This document shows, one piece after another, positions 32,886-40,590 of a DNA stretch of 64,000 nucleotides. The notes under the pieces were generated by a model. The model was not told the origin of the DNA and did no database searches. It saw only the letters and a program-made list of their open reading frames with translations. The position numbers were made by a program, and so were the translations under genes. This DNA comes from Salinarimonas chemoclinalis (lineage in GTDB: Bacteria; Pseudomonadota; Alphaproteobacteria; Rhizobiales; Beijerinckiaceae), in contig NZ_JBGMWH010000006.1 in assembly GCF_041514305.1 (NCBI RefSeq), positions 124,001 through 188,000 on the forward strand, read 5' to 3'. The number at the start of each line of letters is the position of its first letter. Position 1 is the first letter of the stretch.

Positions 32886-35243
32886 ATGAAGATCGCCGTC
32901 ATCGGGGGAGGCCCCGCCGGCCTCTATTTCGCGATCCTGATGAAGAAGCAGGACCCCGCGCACGAGATCACCGTCTACGAGCGCAACCGCCCCGACGACA
33001 CGTTCGGCTTCGGCGTCGTCTTCTCCGACGCGACCCTCGACGGGTTCGAGCGCTACGACGCGCCGAGCTACCGGCGCATCACTCAGGAATTCGCCTATTG
33101 GGACGACATCGCCATCCACTTCAAGGGCGACGTCCACCGTATCGGCGGCAACGGCTTCTGCGGCTGCTCGCGGCGCACGCTGCTGCTCATCCTCCAGGAG
33201 CGGGCCCGCGAGCTCGGGGTCGCGCTCGAGTTCGAGGTCGAGATCGACGACGAGACGCGTTTCGCCGATGCGGACCTGATCGTCGCCTGCGACGGCATCA
33301 ACTCGCGCATCCGCGAGCGGCACGCGGAGCACTTCGCGCCGCGGGTGGACCTGCGCCCCAACACGTTCGCCTGGATGGGCTCGACGCGGCCGCTCGACGC
33401 CTTCACCTTCGTCTTCCGCGACACGGAGTGGGGTCCCTTCATCGCGCACGCCTACCAGTACGAGAAGGGCCGCTCGACCTGGGTGTTCGAGACCGATCCC
33501 GAGACCTTCGCGCGCGCCGGCCTCGCGTCCATGAGCGAGGCGGAGAGCGCCGCGCTCATGGAGCGCATCTTCTCCGACTGGCTGGACGGGCACGGGCTGA
33601 TCACCAACCGCTCCCTGTGGCGCAACTTCCCCATGATCCGCAACACGCGCTGGGTGAAGGACAACATCGTGCTGCTCGGCGACGCGAAGTCGACGGCGCA
33701 TTTCTCCATCGGCTCGGGCACCAAGCTCGCCATGGAGGACGCGATCGCGCTCTACGAGAGCTTCCGGCGCGAGCCCCACGACGTGCCGGCCGCGCTCGCC
33801 GCCTTCGAGACCGGGCGCCGCGAGGAGACCGAGAAGACCCAGCACGCCGCCGACGTCTCCCTCGTCTGGTTCGAGCACGTGGCGCGGTTCTGGGACTTCG
33901 ACCCCGTGAAGTTCGCCTTCGGCCTGATGACGCGGGCCAAGGCCATCACCTACGACAACCTGCGGCTCCGCGCGCCGGATTTCGTCGCCGAGGTCGACCG
34001 GCTGTTCGCGCGCGAGGTGCGCGAGGCCGGTTTCGACGTCGACGTCGATGCCCCCGTCGCGCCGATGTTCCAGCCCTTCCGTCTGCGCGACATGGTGGTG
34101 GCGAACCGCGCGGTGATGTCGCCGATGTGCCTGTACTCGGCACAGGAGGGCATGCCGACGGACTTCCACCTCGTGCACTACGGCGCACGCGCCATCGGCG
34201 GGCCGGGCCTGATGTTCACCGAGATGGTGGTGGTCTCCCCCGAGGCCCGGATCACCCCCGGCTGCGCGGGAATCTGGACCGACGCGCAGGAGGCCGCCTG
34301 GACGCGCATCGTCGACTTCGTCCACGCCAACTCGGGGACGAAGATCGCGCTCCAGCTCGGCCACGCGGGCCGCAAGGGCGCGACGAAGCTGATGTGGGAG
34401 GGGATGGACCGACCGCTCGACGAGGGCGGCTGGGAGGTCTGCTCGGCCTCGCCGCTGCCCTACTTCCCCGACAGCGCCGTGCCCCGCGAGATCGACCGCG
34501 CCGGCATGGACGCGGTGAAGGCCGATTTCGTCGCCGCGGTGGAACGCGCCGAGCGGGCGGGCTTCGACATGATCGAGCTGCACTGCGCCCACGGCTACCT
34601 GCTCGCGAGCTTCCTCTCGCCGCTGACCAACCAGCGCACCGACGCCTATGGCGGCACGATCGAGAACCGGCTGCGCTTCCCGCTCGAGGTGTTCGAGGCG
34701 ATGCGCGCCGCCTGGCCCGCGCGCAAGCCGATGTCGGTGCGCATCTCCGCCACCGACTGGGCCGAGGGCGGGCTGACGCCCGAGGATTCCGTCGCGATCT
34801 CCCGGGCGTTCGCCCAGGCCGGAGTCGACCTGATCGACGTCTCGACCGGCCAGACGGTGCGGGAATCGCGCCCGATCTACGGGCGCATGTTCCAGACGCC
34901 GTTCTCCGATCGCATCCGCAACGAGGCCCGGGTCGCGACCATGTGCGTGGGCAACATCACGACGGCGGACCAGGTCAACACCATCCTCGCCGCCGGCCGC
35001 GCCGACCTCGTCGCGCTCGGCCGCCCGCACCTCGTCGATCCCGCGTTCACCATGAAGGCGGCGGCCTGGTACGGCGTGAAGCAGCACTGCCCGCCGCAGT
35101 ACCTGCCCGGCCAGGACCAGATCCTGCGCAACGCCGCGCGCGACCGGGCGGACCTGGAGGACCTCAAGATCCGCGGCAAGCCCAAGACCCGCGCGGAGCT
35201 GAAGGCGGAGGCGGCGGCGGGGGTGCGGCAGGCGGCGGAGTAG
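32886..35243 (+). CDS. Two-domain flavoprotein: aromatic acyl-CoA monooxygenase fused to an old-yellow-enzyme reductase
   Basis: The 785-residue protein joins an N-terminal FAD monooxygenase (VIGGGPAGLYFAILMKK, DG in IVACDGINSRIR, GDAKSTAHFSIGSGTKLAMEDA) to a C-terminal FMN-dependent old yellow enzyme domain from about residue 395 (MSPMCLYSAQEGMPTDFHLVHY, LQLGHAGRKG, HCAHGYLLASFLSPLTNQRTD, LGRPHLVDP). This is the architecture of 2-aminobenzoyl-CoA monooxygenase/reductase of Azoarcus and of enzymes annotated as salicylyl-CoA 5-hydroxylase/oxidoreductase. It would hydroxylate, and perhaps reduce, an aromatic CoA ester. The usual CoA ligase and downstream beta-oxidation genes are not adjacent. 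Confidence 0.9.
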   Translation: MKIAVIGGGPAGLYFAILMKKQDPAHEITVYERNRPDDTFGFGVVFSDATLDGFERYDAPSYRRITQEFAYWDDIAIHFKGDVHRIGGNGFCGCSRRTLLLILQERARELGVALEFEVEIDDETRFADADLIVACDGINSRIRERHAEHFAPRVDLRPNTFAWMGSTRPLDAFTFVFRDTEWGPFIAHAYQYEKGRSTWVFETDPETFARAGLASMSEAESAALMERIFSDWLDGHGLITNRSLWRNFPMIRNTRWVKDNIVLLGDAKSTAHFSIGSGTKLAMEDAIALYESFRREPHDVPAALAAFETGRREETEKTQHAADVSLVWFEHVARFWDFDPVKFAFGLMTRAKAITYDNLRLRAPDFVAEVDRLFAREVREAGFDVDVDAPVAPMFQPFRLRDMVVANRAVMSPMCLYSAQEGMPTDFHLVHYGARAIGGPGLMFTEMVVVSPEARITPGCAGIWTDAQEAAWTRIVDFVHANSGTKIALQLGHAGRKGATKLMWEGMDRPLDEGGWEVCSASPLPYFPDSAVPREIDRAGMDAVKADFVAAVERAERAGFDMIELHCAHGYLLASFLSPLTNQRTDAYGGTIENRLRFPLEVFEAMRAAWPARKPMSVRISATDWAEGGLTPEDSVAISRAFAQAGVDLIDVSTGQTVRESRPIYGRMFQTPFSDRIRNEARVATMCVGNITTADQVNTILAAGRADLVALGRPHLVDPAFTMKAAAWYGVKQHCPPQYLPGQDQILRNAARDRADLEDLKIRGKPKTRAELKAEAAAGVRQAAE

Positions 35244-35304
35244 GGAAACATTGGTGGAGTCGAGCTGGAGTGGTGGTGGAACGCCGTGCGCGATCAACGC
35301 GTTC

Positions 35305-35333
35305 TTGACTTTTGGATGACAGCAGTCTAACGT
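35305..35333 (+). promoter_or_regulatory. Sigma-70-like promoter
   Basis: TTGACT at 35305-35310 and TAACGT at 35328-35333 are 17 bases apart, close to the housekeeping consensus. It points at the small gene starting at 35393. Confidence 0.45.
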
Positions 35334-35392
35334 TGCATTCGTCCGGTCGGGCGGCTCATGCCGGCTTCGTCGGACATCGGGGGAAGGCGGCG

Positions 35393-35593
35393 ATGAAGTC
35401 TCTGACGACCTGGAAAGACGTCAAGCCACTCGTCGAGCGAAGCGCGACCGACTCACGTGCGGCTCCAGGTCCGCTGGAGATCGACGTCCTCATCACCCCC
35501 GAGAAACTCCGCGATGCGCGGCGGTCGGATGGGACATCGGAGCCACAGCGCGCGCGTGTACGCTCGAACCATCCCGCGAGTGCCGGCAACTGA
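35393..35593 (+). CDS. Short hypothetical protein
   Basis: The frame from ATG 35393 encodes 66 residues beginning MKSLTTWKDVKPLVERSATD, with ILITPEKL-like VLITPEKLRDARR in the middle. A GGGGGAAGG site and a promoter-like element precede it. I recognise no family. It ends 3 bases before the end of the convergent large membrane-protein gene, which supports it being real, but evidence is limited. Confidence 0.45.
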   Translation: MKSLTTWKDVKPLVERSATDSRAAPGPLEIDVLITPEKLRDARRSDGTSEPQRARVRSNHPASAGN

Positions 35594-35595
35594 CT

Positions 35596-37095
35596 TCAGG
35601 CGTGATCCCTGAGATCGAGTGACAGGAGCATACGGCTTCCGAACGGAGGATGCTCGACCCTCACCTTGTAGCCACTGCCGTCCGGATCGACCGACGGTTG
35701 GACGCTCAAGACCTCGTCGGGTCGGCTCAGTATGTTCATCTCGTCCGCTTGGACGAACCGGATGGCGGGCTCACGAATGAACTGCCCGCCCCGCGCTCGG
35801 AGAGATATCTCGATCAGTTCCGTCGGCTTGGCGATGTCGAAAGAGAAGGTCTCCGCGTCGTCGAGGTCGCAGTCGAGCGCAGGCATCTCGTACGTCAGCT
35901 CCAGATCGACTTCCTCCGAGATCCGGCCCTTCCGTGGCAAGGATTCCTGAAGAGGTGCCTCCAGCAGGAAGACGAGTTCCTCACCGACCTGCCGTCGCGC
36001 CAGATGATTCCCCTTGCCATTCGGCTGCGCATCTCCAGCCGGGTCATCGCCGGCATCGTGGCGCATCGTGTCCGACGATTCGACCGACGTTCGCTGCAAC
36101 TCTTCATAGGTGATCAGCATCATCTTGATCAGCCTGCCGGCCTGAACCCCATCGGGTAGACGCGCCTCCCAACGGCGAAGGCGGACGTGTGTCACGGGAA
36201 TCCGGATCAACTGCCGTACCTCGCGGCGTCGCGCGCTGAAGCGAATGGTCCAGGTTTCGGTGACCACGCACCCGCTCGCATCGATGTCGATCGTCCGCTT
36301 CGTGACGACGAGGCCGAAATACGATTCGAGGCGCTCGAGCAGCTGCGTGCTGCCGACGACGATTCGCTCCTCCTCGTCGAGTTCGAGGGCTTTCGCGATG
36401 ACCGTCGAGAGTTTCACGCTGGGCTCGCCGATCCGGAGACGGCCCAGGCGTATGCTCGCACGGGCCAGATGCGGCGCGAGCCAGAGCAGCGTGAAGCCGA
36501 TCCCTCGACGTTCGGCGAGCACCTGCGGCAGCAGCTGGCTCACCCAGAACGGCAGCAGTGCGCTGACCACGATGGCGGTGGCGACGTGCCCGAGCACCAG
36601 CACGAACACCGATCCGAGCAGCATGTCTGCGATGGCGAGCGCGACCGGCTGTTCCCATTGCGCCCGCGCGTCGCCTGCGAGGGACCCGAGCAGCGCGGCG
36701 ACGGACGCCCCCGTCGGATCGAACGGCAAAGACTGGAAGAGCAGCGCGATGCACACGATCGCCGTGATCGCGAGCAGCTCCCGGCCCGACTTGAACGCCG
36801 TCTCCTCGTCGCGGAGCTTGCCGACCAGCTTCTTGATGCGCCGCCTCTCGGTGTCCTTGAGCGCGCGGCTTTCGTCGACGAACCGATGGAGGCTGTCGGC
36901 GTCGGCCGCCAGCAACTGCGTCGCAGCCGTCTGCAAGCCTTCGAGAAGGAAGACGAAGTAGAGCAGAGCGATGAGCCCCGCGATCCAGCCGAGCGACCAG
37001 GTGGTCTCGGCGATCGCGAAGATCGCCCGCGACAAGAAGACGGCGGCGCACAGTGCGAGCACCATGCTCCAGAAGACGAGACTTCCCTTCCCCAT
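35596..37095 (-). CDS. Unrecognised membrane protein with a C-terminal beta-rich domain
   Basis: From ATG 37095 the protein has 499 residues. The first 240 hold about five membrane segments (LVFWSMVLALCAAVFLSRAI, GWIAGLIALLYFVFLLEGL, LLAITAIVCIALLFQSLPF, MLLGSVFVLVLGHVATAIVV) with a charged loop ALKDTERRRIKKLVGKLRD. The remaining 260 look soluble and beta-rich (TETWTIRFSARRREVRQL, VRVEHPPFGSRMLLSLDL). I do not recognise the family. Base composition is visibly less GC-rich than its neighbours and it is convergent with a small orphan gene, so it may be acquired DNA. The cytoplasmic domain could sense or bind something, but this is speculation. Confidence 0.68.
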   Translation of the reverse strand: MGKGSLVFWSMVLALCAAVFLSRAIFAIAETTWSLGWIAGLIALLYFVFLLEGLQTAATQLLAADADSLHRFVDESRALKDTERRRIKKLVGKLRDEETAFKSGRELLAITAIVCIALLFQSLPFDPTGASVAALLGSLAGDARAQWEQPVALAIADMLLGSVFVLVLGHVATAIVVSALLPFWVSQLLPQVLAERRGIGFTLLWLAPHLARASIRLGRLRIGEPSVKLSTVIAKALELDEEERIVVGSTQLLERLESYFGLVVTKRTIDIDASGCVVTETWTIRFSARRREVRQLIRIPVTHVRLRRWEARLPDGVQAGRLIKMMLITYEELQRTSVESSDTMRHDAGDDPAGDAQPNGKGNHLARRQVGEELVFLLEAPLQESLPRKGRISEEVDLELTYEMPALDCDLDDAETFSFDIAKPTELIEISLRARGGQFIREPAIRFVQADEMNILSRPDEVLSVQPSVDPDGSGYKVRVEHPPFGSRMLLSLDLRDHA

Positions 37096-37209
37096 CAATG
37101 CCCCCGCCAGAGATGCCGGCCCGACGGGGACCCGTACCACGCATTGCTGATGCGGCAAACGGAAGCTTCGCAGCATTCGGCAGTCGGCGCGAGCCGGCTG
37201 CCGCCACGC

Positions 37210-37500
37210 TCACCCCTTCCCCGTCCGCGCCCGCAGCTCGTCGATGCGCTTCGACGCCTCCGCCTTGTCGAGCCGCGGGTCGTAGAGCTCGGGCGCGTGC
37301 GCCTGCTCCGACAGGGTCTTCAGGTACGAGGCCTGGGCGCCGGTCATCGGCTCGTGGCCGGTGACCCACTCCTCCGGATCCTTCTCCTTGTTGTCGGCGG
37401 GCGGCGTCTGCTTTGGGTTCCCCTCGGGGTTCCGCTCGGGGTTCTGCACCTCGGGGGGATCCTCGTGCGCGCCGCGGGCGTGGTCGTTCTGTGAAGGCAT
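37210..37500 (-). CDS. DUF3072 domain protein
   Basis: The 96-residue hydrophilic protein has a charged, proline- and asparagine-rich N-terminal half and the DUF3072 part EEWVTGHEPMTGAQASYLKT followed by LDKAEASKRIDELRARTG. DUF3072 proteins are small, of unknown role, and common in soil alphaproteobacteria and actinobacteria. A near-perfect EcfG promoter lies about 60 bases upstream, so stress induction is likely. Confidence 0.85.
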   Translation of the reverse strand: MPSQNDHARGAHEDPPEVQNPERNPEGNPKQTPPADNKEKDPEEWVTGHEPMTGAQASYLKTLSEQAHAPELYDPRLDKAEASKRIDELRARTGKG

Positions 37501-37560
37501 GCGGGTTCTCCGTCGTGATGTCGCTCTCGGACGAGCTCGTTCTCGTTTCGTCCGCCAGAG

Positions 37561-37585
37561 AACGGTGCCCGCTCCCCGCGGTTCC
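37561..37585 (-). promoter_or_regulatory. Candidate EcfG stress promoter before the DUF3072 gene
   Basis: Read on the minus strand, GGAACC (37585-37580) is followed after exactly 15 bases by CGTT (37564-37561). Sequence and spacing are the same as in the phyR promoter in this window. The start codon is at 37500. Confidence 0.65.
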
Positions 37586-37667
37586 CGCGCGGCGCCGGCC
37601 GCGGACGTTTTGCGCCCGCGGACCGCTCCTGCTAGAGGTCGGGGGCGCAACCGGAAGCCGCCCGCCC

Positions 37668-38285
37668 ATGTCGACCGTCATGCCCGCCTCGGACACGCCC
37701 CGCCTCCTCGTCGTCGACAACTACGACAGCTTCACCTGGAACCTCGTTCACCTGGTGAGCCGGTTCACGCGCGCCATCGAGGTCGTGCGCAACGACGTCG
37801 TGAGCGCGGACGCGATCCTCGACGGCGGCTTCGACGCGATCGTGCTCTCCCCCGGGCCGTGCACGCCCAACGAGGCGGGCGTCTGCCTCGAGGTGGTGGA
37901 GAAGGGAGCCGGCCGGGTTCCGATCTTCGGCGTCTGCCTCGGCCTGCAGACGATCGGGCAGGCCTTCGGCGGCGCGGTCGTGCGCGCACCGCTGCCGATG
38001 CACGGCAAGACGAGCCGCGTGCAGCACACCGGGACGGGGCTCTTCGCCGGCTGCGTGCAGGACTTCACCGCGACGCGCTACCACTCCCTCGTCGTCGACC
38101 GCGACACCTGCCCGGACGTGCTCGAGGTCACGGCGCACACGCGGGACGGCCAGATCATGGCCGCCTCGCACCGGACGCTTCCCGTGCACGGCGTCCAGTT
38201 CCACCCCGAGAGCATCCTCTCGGAGCACGGCGAAACCATCCTCGGGAACTTCGTCGACCTCGCGAGAGCCTGGCGCAACGGGTGA
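37668..38285 (+). CDS. Anthranilate/aminodeoxychorismate synthase component II (glutamine amidotransferase)
   Basis: The 205-residue class I glutamine amidotransferase releases ammonia from glutamine for a chorismate-using partner. It has VVDNYDSFTWNLVH, LSPGPCTPNEAG, the nucleophile Cys in FGVCLGLQTIGQAFGG and the His/Glu in VQFHPESILSEHG. This is the TrpG/PabA type; which pathway it serves cannot be read because neither trpE nor pabB is adjacent. ATG 37668 gives the usual length. Confidence 0.9.
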   Translation: MSTVMPASDTPRLLVVDNYDSFTWNLVHLVSRFTRAIEVVRNDVVSADAILDGGFDAIVLSPGPCTPNEAGVCLEVVEKGAGRVPIFGVCLGLQTIGQAFGGAVVRAPLPMHGKTSRVQHTGTGLFAGCVQDFTATRYHSLVVDRDTCPDVLEVTAHTRDGQIMAASHRTLPVHGVQFHPESILSEHGETILGNFVDLARAWRNG

Positions 38286-38367
38286 CGGACGCCGCGGCGT
38301 CCGCCTCGGGAACCCGGATGTGGCTCGAAGCTTATCCTGCCGAGACCATCCGAACCGAGGTGTATCC

Positions 38368-39063
38368 ATGCTCACGCGCCGCTCGCTCCTGAGCGCGGCC
38401 GCGGCGACGGTCGCCGTCGCTCCGTCCCTCCCCGTGCTCGCCCAGACCACCGGCTGGTACACCGGCTACATGCCCGACGAGCCCTACGACATCCCCTTCG
38501 TCGACCCGCGGCTGATGCCGGCGCACCTGCGGCTCACGCAGGTCGTCTACGATGGCCCGGAGCGCCCGGGCACGATCATCGTCGACACGGCGGACAAGCA
38601 TCTCTACCTCGTGCGCGACGACGGCACCGCCTGGCGCTACGGGATCGGCGTGGGGCGCGACGGGTTTTCCTGGTCCGGCACGGCCCGGGTCGGGCGCAAG
38701 GCGCGCTGGCCGGGCTGGACGCCCCCCGCCGCCATGCGCCGGCGCCAGCCCGAGCTGCCGTCCCACATGGAGGGCGGGGTCGACAACCCGCTCGGCGCCC
38801 GCGCGCTCTACCTCTACGAGGGCGGCCGCGACACGCTCTACCGCATCCACGGGACGAACGAGCCCTGGTCGATCGGCGAGGCGGTGTCCTCCGGCTGCAT
38901 CCGCATGCTCAACCAGGATGCGCTGCACCTCTACGAGCGCGCCGAGATCGGCGCGACCGTGAAGGTGAAGCAGAACGTCGGCGGCTTCTACGCCCTGGCG
39001 CCGGACGTCGAGCCCGCGGCGCCCGCGCCGTCGCGGCGGGCGCTGTTCACGAGCCTGTTCTGA
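38368..39063 (+). CDS. L,D-transpeptidase (YkuD domain)
   Basis: The 231-residue protein has a signal peptide with a twin-arginine-like start (LTRRSLLSAAAATVAV) and a YkuD catalytic domain. The active-site block is HGTNEPWSIGEAVSSGCIRM, with His and the nucleophile Cys. Such enzymes make 3-3 cross-links in peptidoglycan or attach proteins to it. It is monocistronic. The TIIVDTADKHLYLVRDDG strand is the usual start of the domain. Confidence 0.93.
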   Translation: MLTRRSLLSAAAATVAVAPSLPVLAQTTGWYTGYMPDEPYDIPFVDPRLMPAHLRLTQVVYDGPERPGTIIVDTADKHLYLVRDDGTAWRYGIGVGRDGFSWSGTARVGRKARWPGWTPPAAMRRRQPELPSHMEGGVDNPLGARALYLYEGGRDTLYRIHGTNEPWSIGEAVSSGCIRMLNQDALHLYERAEIGATVKVKQNVGGFYALAPDVEPAAPAPSRRALFTSLF

Positions 39064-39077
39064 CGAGGGAGCCGCCC

Positions 39078-39509
39078 TCAGAACCCGAGCTGGAACGTCA
39101 CACCGCTCCGCCCGACCCCGTGCTGGCGCACGGCGGCGCGGGCGCCGCGGCCGAACTGGAACAGGCCGTAGCTGTTGCCCGCGCCGCTCTGCTCGAGCGT
39201 ACCCACGTGCCCCGTACCCTCCTGGTGCACGATGCCGAGATGCCCGCGCCCGTCCTGGAGCAGGCCCGCCGCGTTGTCGCGCCCGCGCTGGGTGATGCGG
39301 CCGTTCGCGTCGATGTCCTTGGCGATGCCGTAGATCGCGAGGCCGGCGGCCAGGAGCCGTCCGGCGTTCCCGTCCGGGTTCGCGGTGACGCTGAGCGTCC
39401 CCCCGGCGAGGGCCGGACCGCCGGCGAGGGCGGCGGCGAGGAAGCCGGCGGCGGCGAGGCCGCGGCGCGCGCGGGTCGTGAAGATGCGGGTCGTCAGCGT
39501 GCGGGCCAT
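39078..39509 (-). CDS. Second curlin-repeat protein (CsgA/CsgB-like)
   Basis: The 143-residue protein has a signal peptide ending ALAGG and then imperfect curlin repeats of the form N-x(5)-Q-x-G-x(4)-N: ITQRGRDNAAGLLQDGRG, GIVHQEGTGHVGTLEQSG and SYGLFQFGRGARAAVRQHG. It is the last gene of a three-gene set with a curlin and CsgH. Its position and divergent repeats suit a minor subunit or nucleator, like CsgB, but this is inferred. ATG 39509 is preferred to an upstream in-frame start. Confidence 0.82.
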   Translation of the reverse strand: MARTLTTRIFTTRARRGLAAAGFLAAALAGGPALAGGTLSVTANPDGNAGRLLAAGLAIYGIAKDIDANGRITQRGRDNAAGLLQDGRGHLGIVHQEGTGHVGTLEQSGAGNSYGLFQFGRGARAAVRQHGVGRSGVTFQLGF

Positions 39510-39547
39510 CGTGTCGTCTCCGTTCGGTCGAGCGTGAAGCGGCATCG

Positions 39548-39943
39548 TCAACCGCGCGGGGTGACCGCGCGGCAGGCGGCGCGGCGGCCGCCGGCATCGA
39601 TCTCGAGGCGCGCCTCGAAGCGCGCGGAGGACGAGAGCGACACCTGCCCGAGCCGGGCCGTCTCGCCGGCGGCGAGGGTGAGAGCGCCGCCCTGCGCGAT
39701 GTCGCTGCGGCTCCCCGCGCCGCGCCCCTCGACCACGAAGTCCCAGTCGCCGCGAGCGGCGCGATCGGAGCGGACGACCGGCTCGAGGACGAGGAGCCCG
39801 CCTGCGCGGCTCGTGCGGATCTCGCAGGTGAGACCGGGGGGCGTCCCGCCGGCGGCGTTGGCGCCGAGCGACGCGGCGAGGGGGCCGAGCGCGCTGAGCG
39901 CGACTGCGGCGGCGGCGGCCAGCTTCGCGGTGGTCGTGGTCAT
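39548..39943 (-). CDS. csgH: CsgH-like curli chaperone
   Basis: The 131-residue secreted protein has a signal peptide (LAAAAAVALSALGPLAASL) and an immunoglobulin-like domain with GLTCEIRTSRAGGLLVLEPVV, GDWDFVVEG and a C-terminal cysteine that can pair with the first (CEIR and RAACRAV). CsgH in alphaproteobacteria is the counterpart of CsgC and stops curlin from forming amyloid in the periplasm. It lies between two curlin genes, as expected. GAGETARLGQ-like LAAGETARLGQVSLS is a further family mark. Confidence 0.85.
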   Translation of the reverse strand: MTTTTAKLAAAAAVALSALGPLAASLGANAAGGTPPGLTCEIRTSRAGGLLVLEPVVRSDRAARGDWDFVVEGRGAGSRSDIAQGGALTLAAGETARLGQVSLSSSARFEARLEIDAGGRRAACRAVTPRG

Positions 39944-39968
39944 GGCGGTCGTCCTTCCGATCGCGGGA

Positions 39969-40412
39969 TCAATTGCAGGTCTGGACGAAGGCGGAGACGT
40001 TGCCGCTCCCGTTCTGGACGACCTCCCCCGCGCAGCCGCGGCCCACCTGGACGCCGGCGACGATGTTGCCGTTGCCGTCCTGGGTCACGACGAAGGAATG
40101 GTCGCTGCCGAACTGCCCGACGCCGGCGGCGTTGTCGCGCCCGCGCTGCCACGTGTCGGCGTGGTTGCGAAAGCCGTTCTGGCCGATCGCGGCGGTGTTG
40201 CGGCGGCCGTTCTGGCGGGCGGTCGCATCGTTGAAGCGCCCCTCCTGGAACACGCCGATGCGGTTGCGCCAGCCCGTCTGGTCGCCGCCGGCGCCGTGGC
40301 CGTGGCCGTACTGCCGGATGGAGATCTCGTTGGCGGAGGCGGGCAGCGCCGCCGCGGAGGCGGTCGCGATCACGACGAGGGCTGCGGCGAGGGTCTTGCG
40401 GAAGGTGGTCAT
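39969..40412 (-). CDS. csgA: Curlin, major curli subunit CsgA-like
   Basis: The 147-residue protein has a signal peptide ending LPASAN and then curlin repeats with the Q-x-G-x(4)-N pattern (FQEGRFNDATARQNGRRN, IGQNGFRNHADTWQRGRDN, VTQDGNGNIVAG). These strands stack into the amyloid fibre. A C-terminal pair of cysteines (GRGCAGEV, QTCN) is not standard in E. coli CsgA. Order csgA-csgH-curlin fits alphaproteobacterial curli operons. The secretion genes csgG, csgE and csgF are not in this window. Confidence 0.88.
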   Translation of the reverse strand: MTTFRKTLAAALVVIATASAAALPASANEISIRQYGHGHGAGGDQTGWRNRIGVFQEGRFNDATARQNGRRNTAAIGQNGFRNHADTWQRGRDNAAGVGQFGSDHSFVVTQDGNGNIVAGVQVGRGCAGEVVQNGSGNVSAFVQTCN

Positions 40413-40530
40413 GTGCGGGTCTCCTCCGTTGCGGGGCCGCCGTTCGTCCGGCGTGTCCGAGGTGTAGAGGAGCGCCGCGGAACGCGACTTGAACCACGCG
40501 TTCAGGCAGGATTCATGTCCGCGAACGCGC

Positions 40531-40567
40531 GAAGGGCGCGCGGGGCGCCCCGCCCCGCGCGCCCTTC
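40531..40567 (-). terminator. Long GC-rich hairpin between the chemoreceptor and csgA
   Basis: A perfect 16-base stem (GAAGGGCGCGCGGGGC with its complement, 5-base loop) lies just after the stop of the minus-strand chemoreceptor gene. There is no T-run, so it may be a less usual terminator or an mRNA end protector. Confidence 0.65.
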
Positions 40568-40590
40568 GGCGCCATGCGTCTCGCGTCGCC

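Noticed and set aside
38310..38340. GGAACC before the L,D-transpeptidase gene as a stress promoter
   Set aside because: After 15 bases the DNA reads GCTT, not CGTT.
40479..40502. GGAACG-N14-CGTT, an EcfG-like pair on the plus strand
   Set aside because: No plus-strand gene follows; the next genes read the other way, and the -35 differs in the last base.
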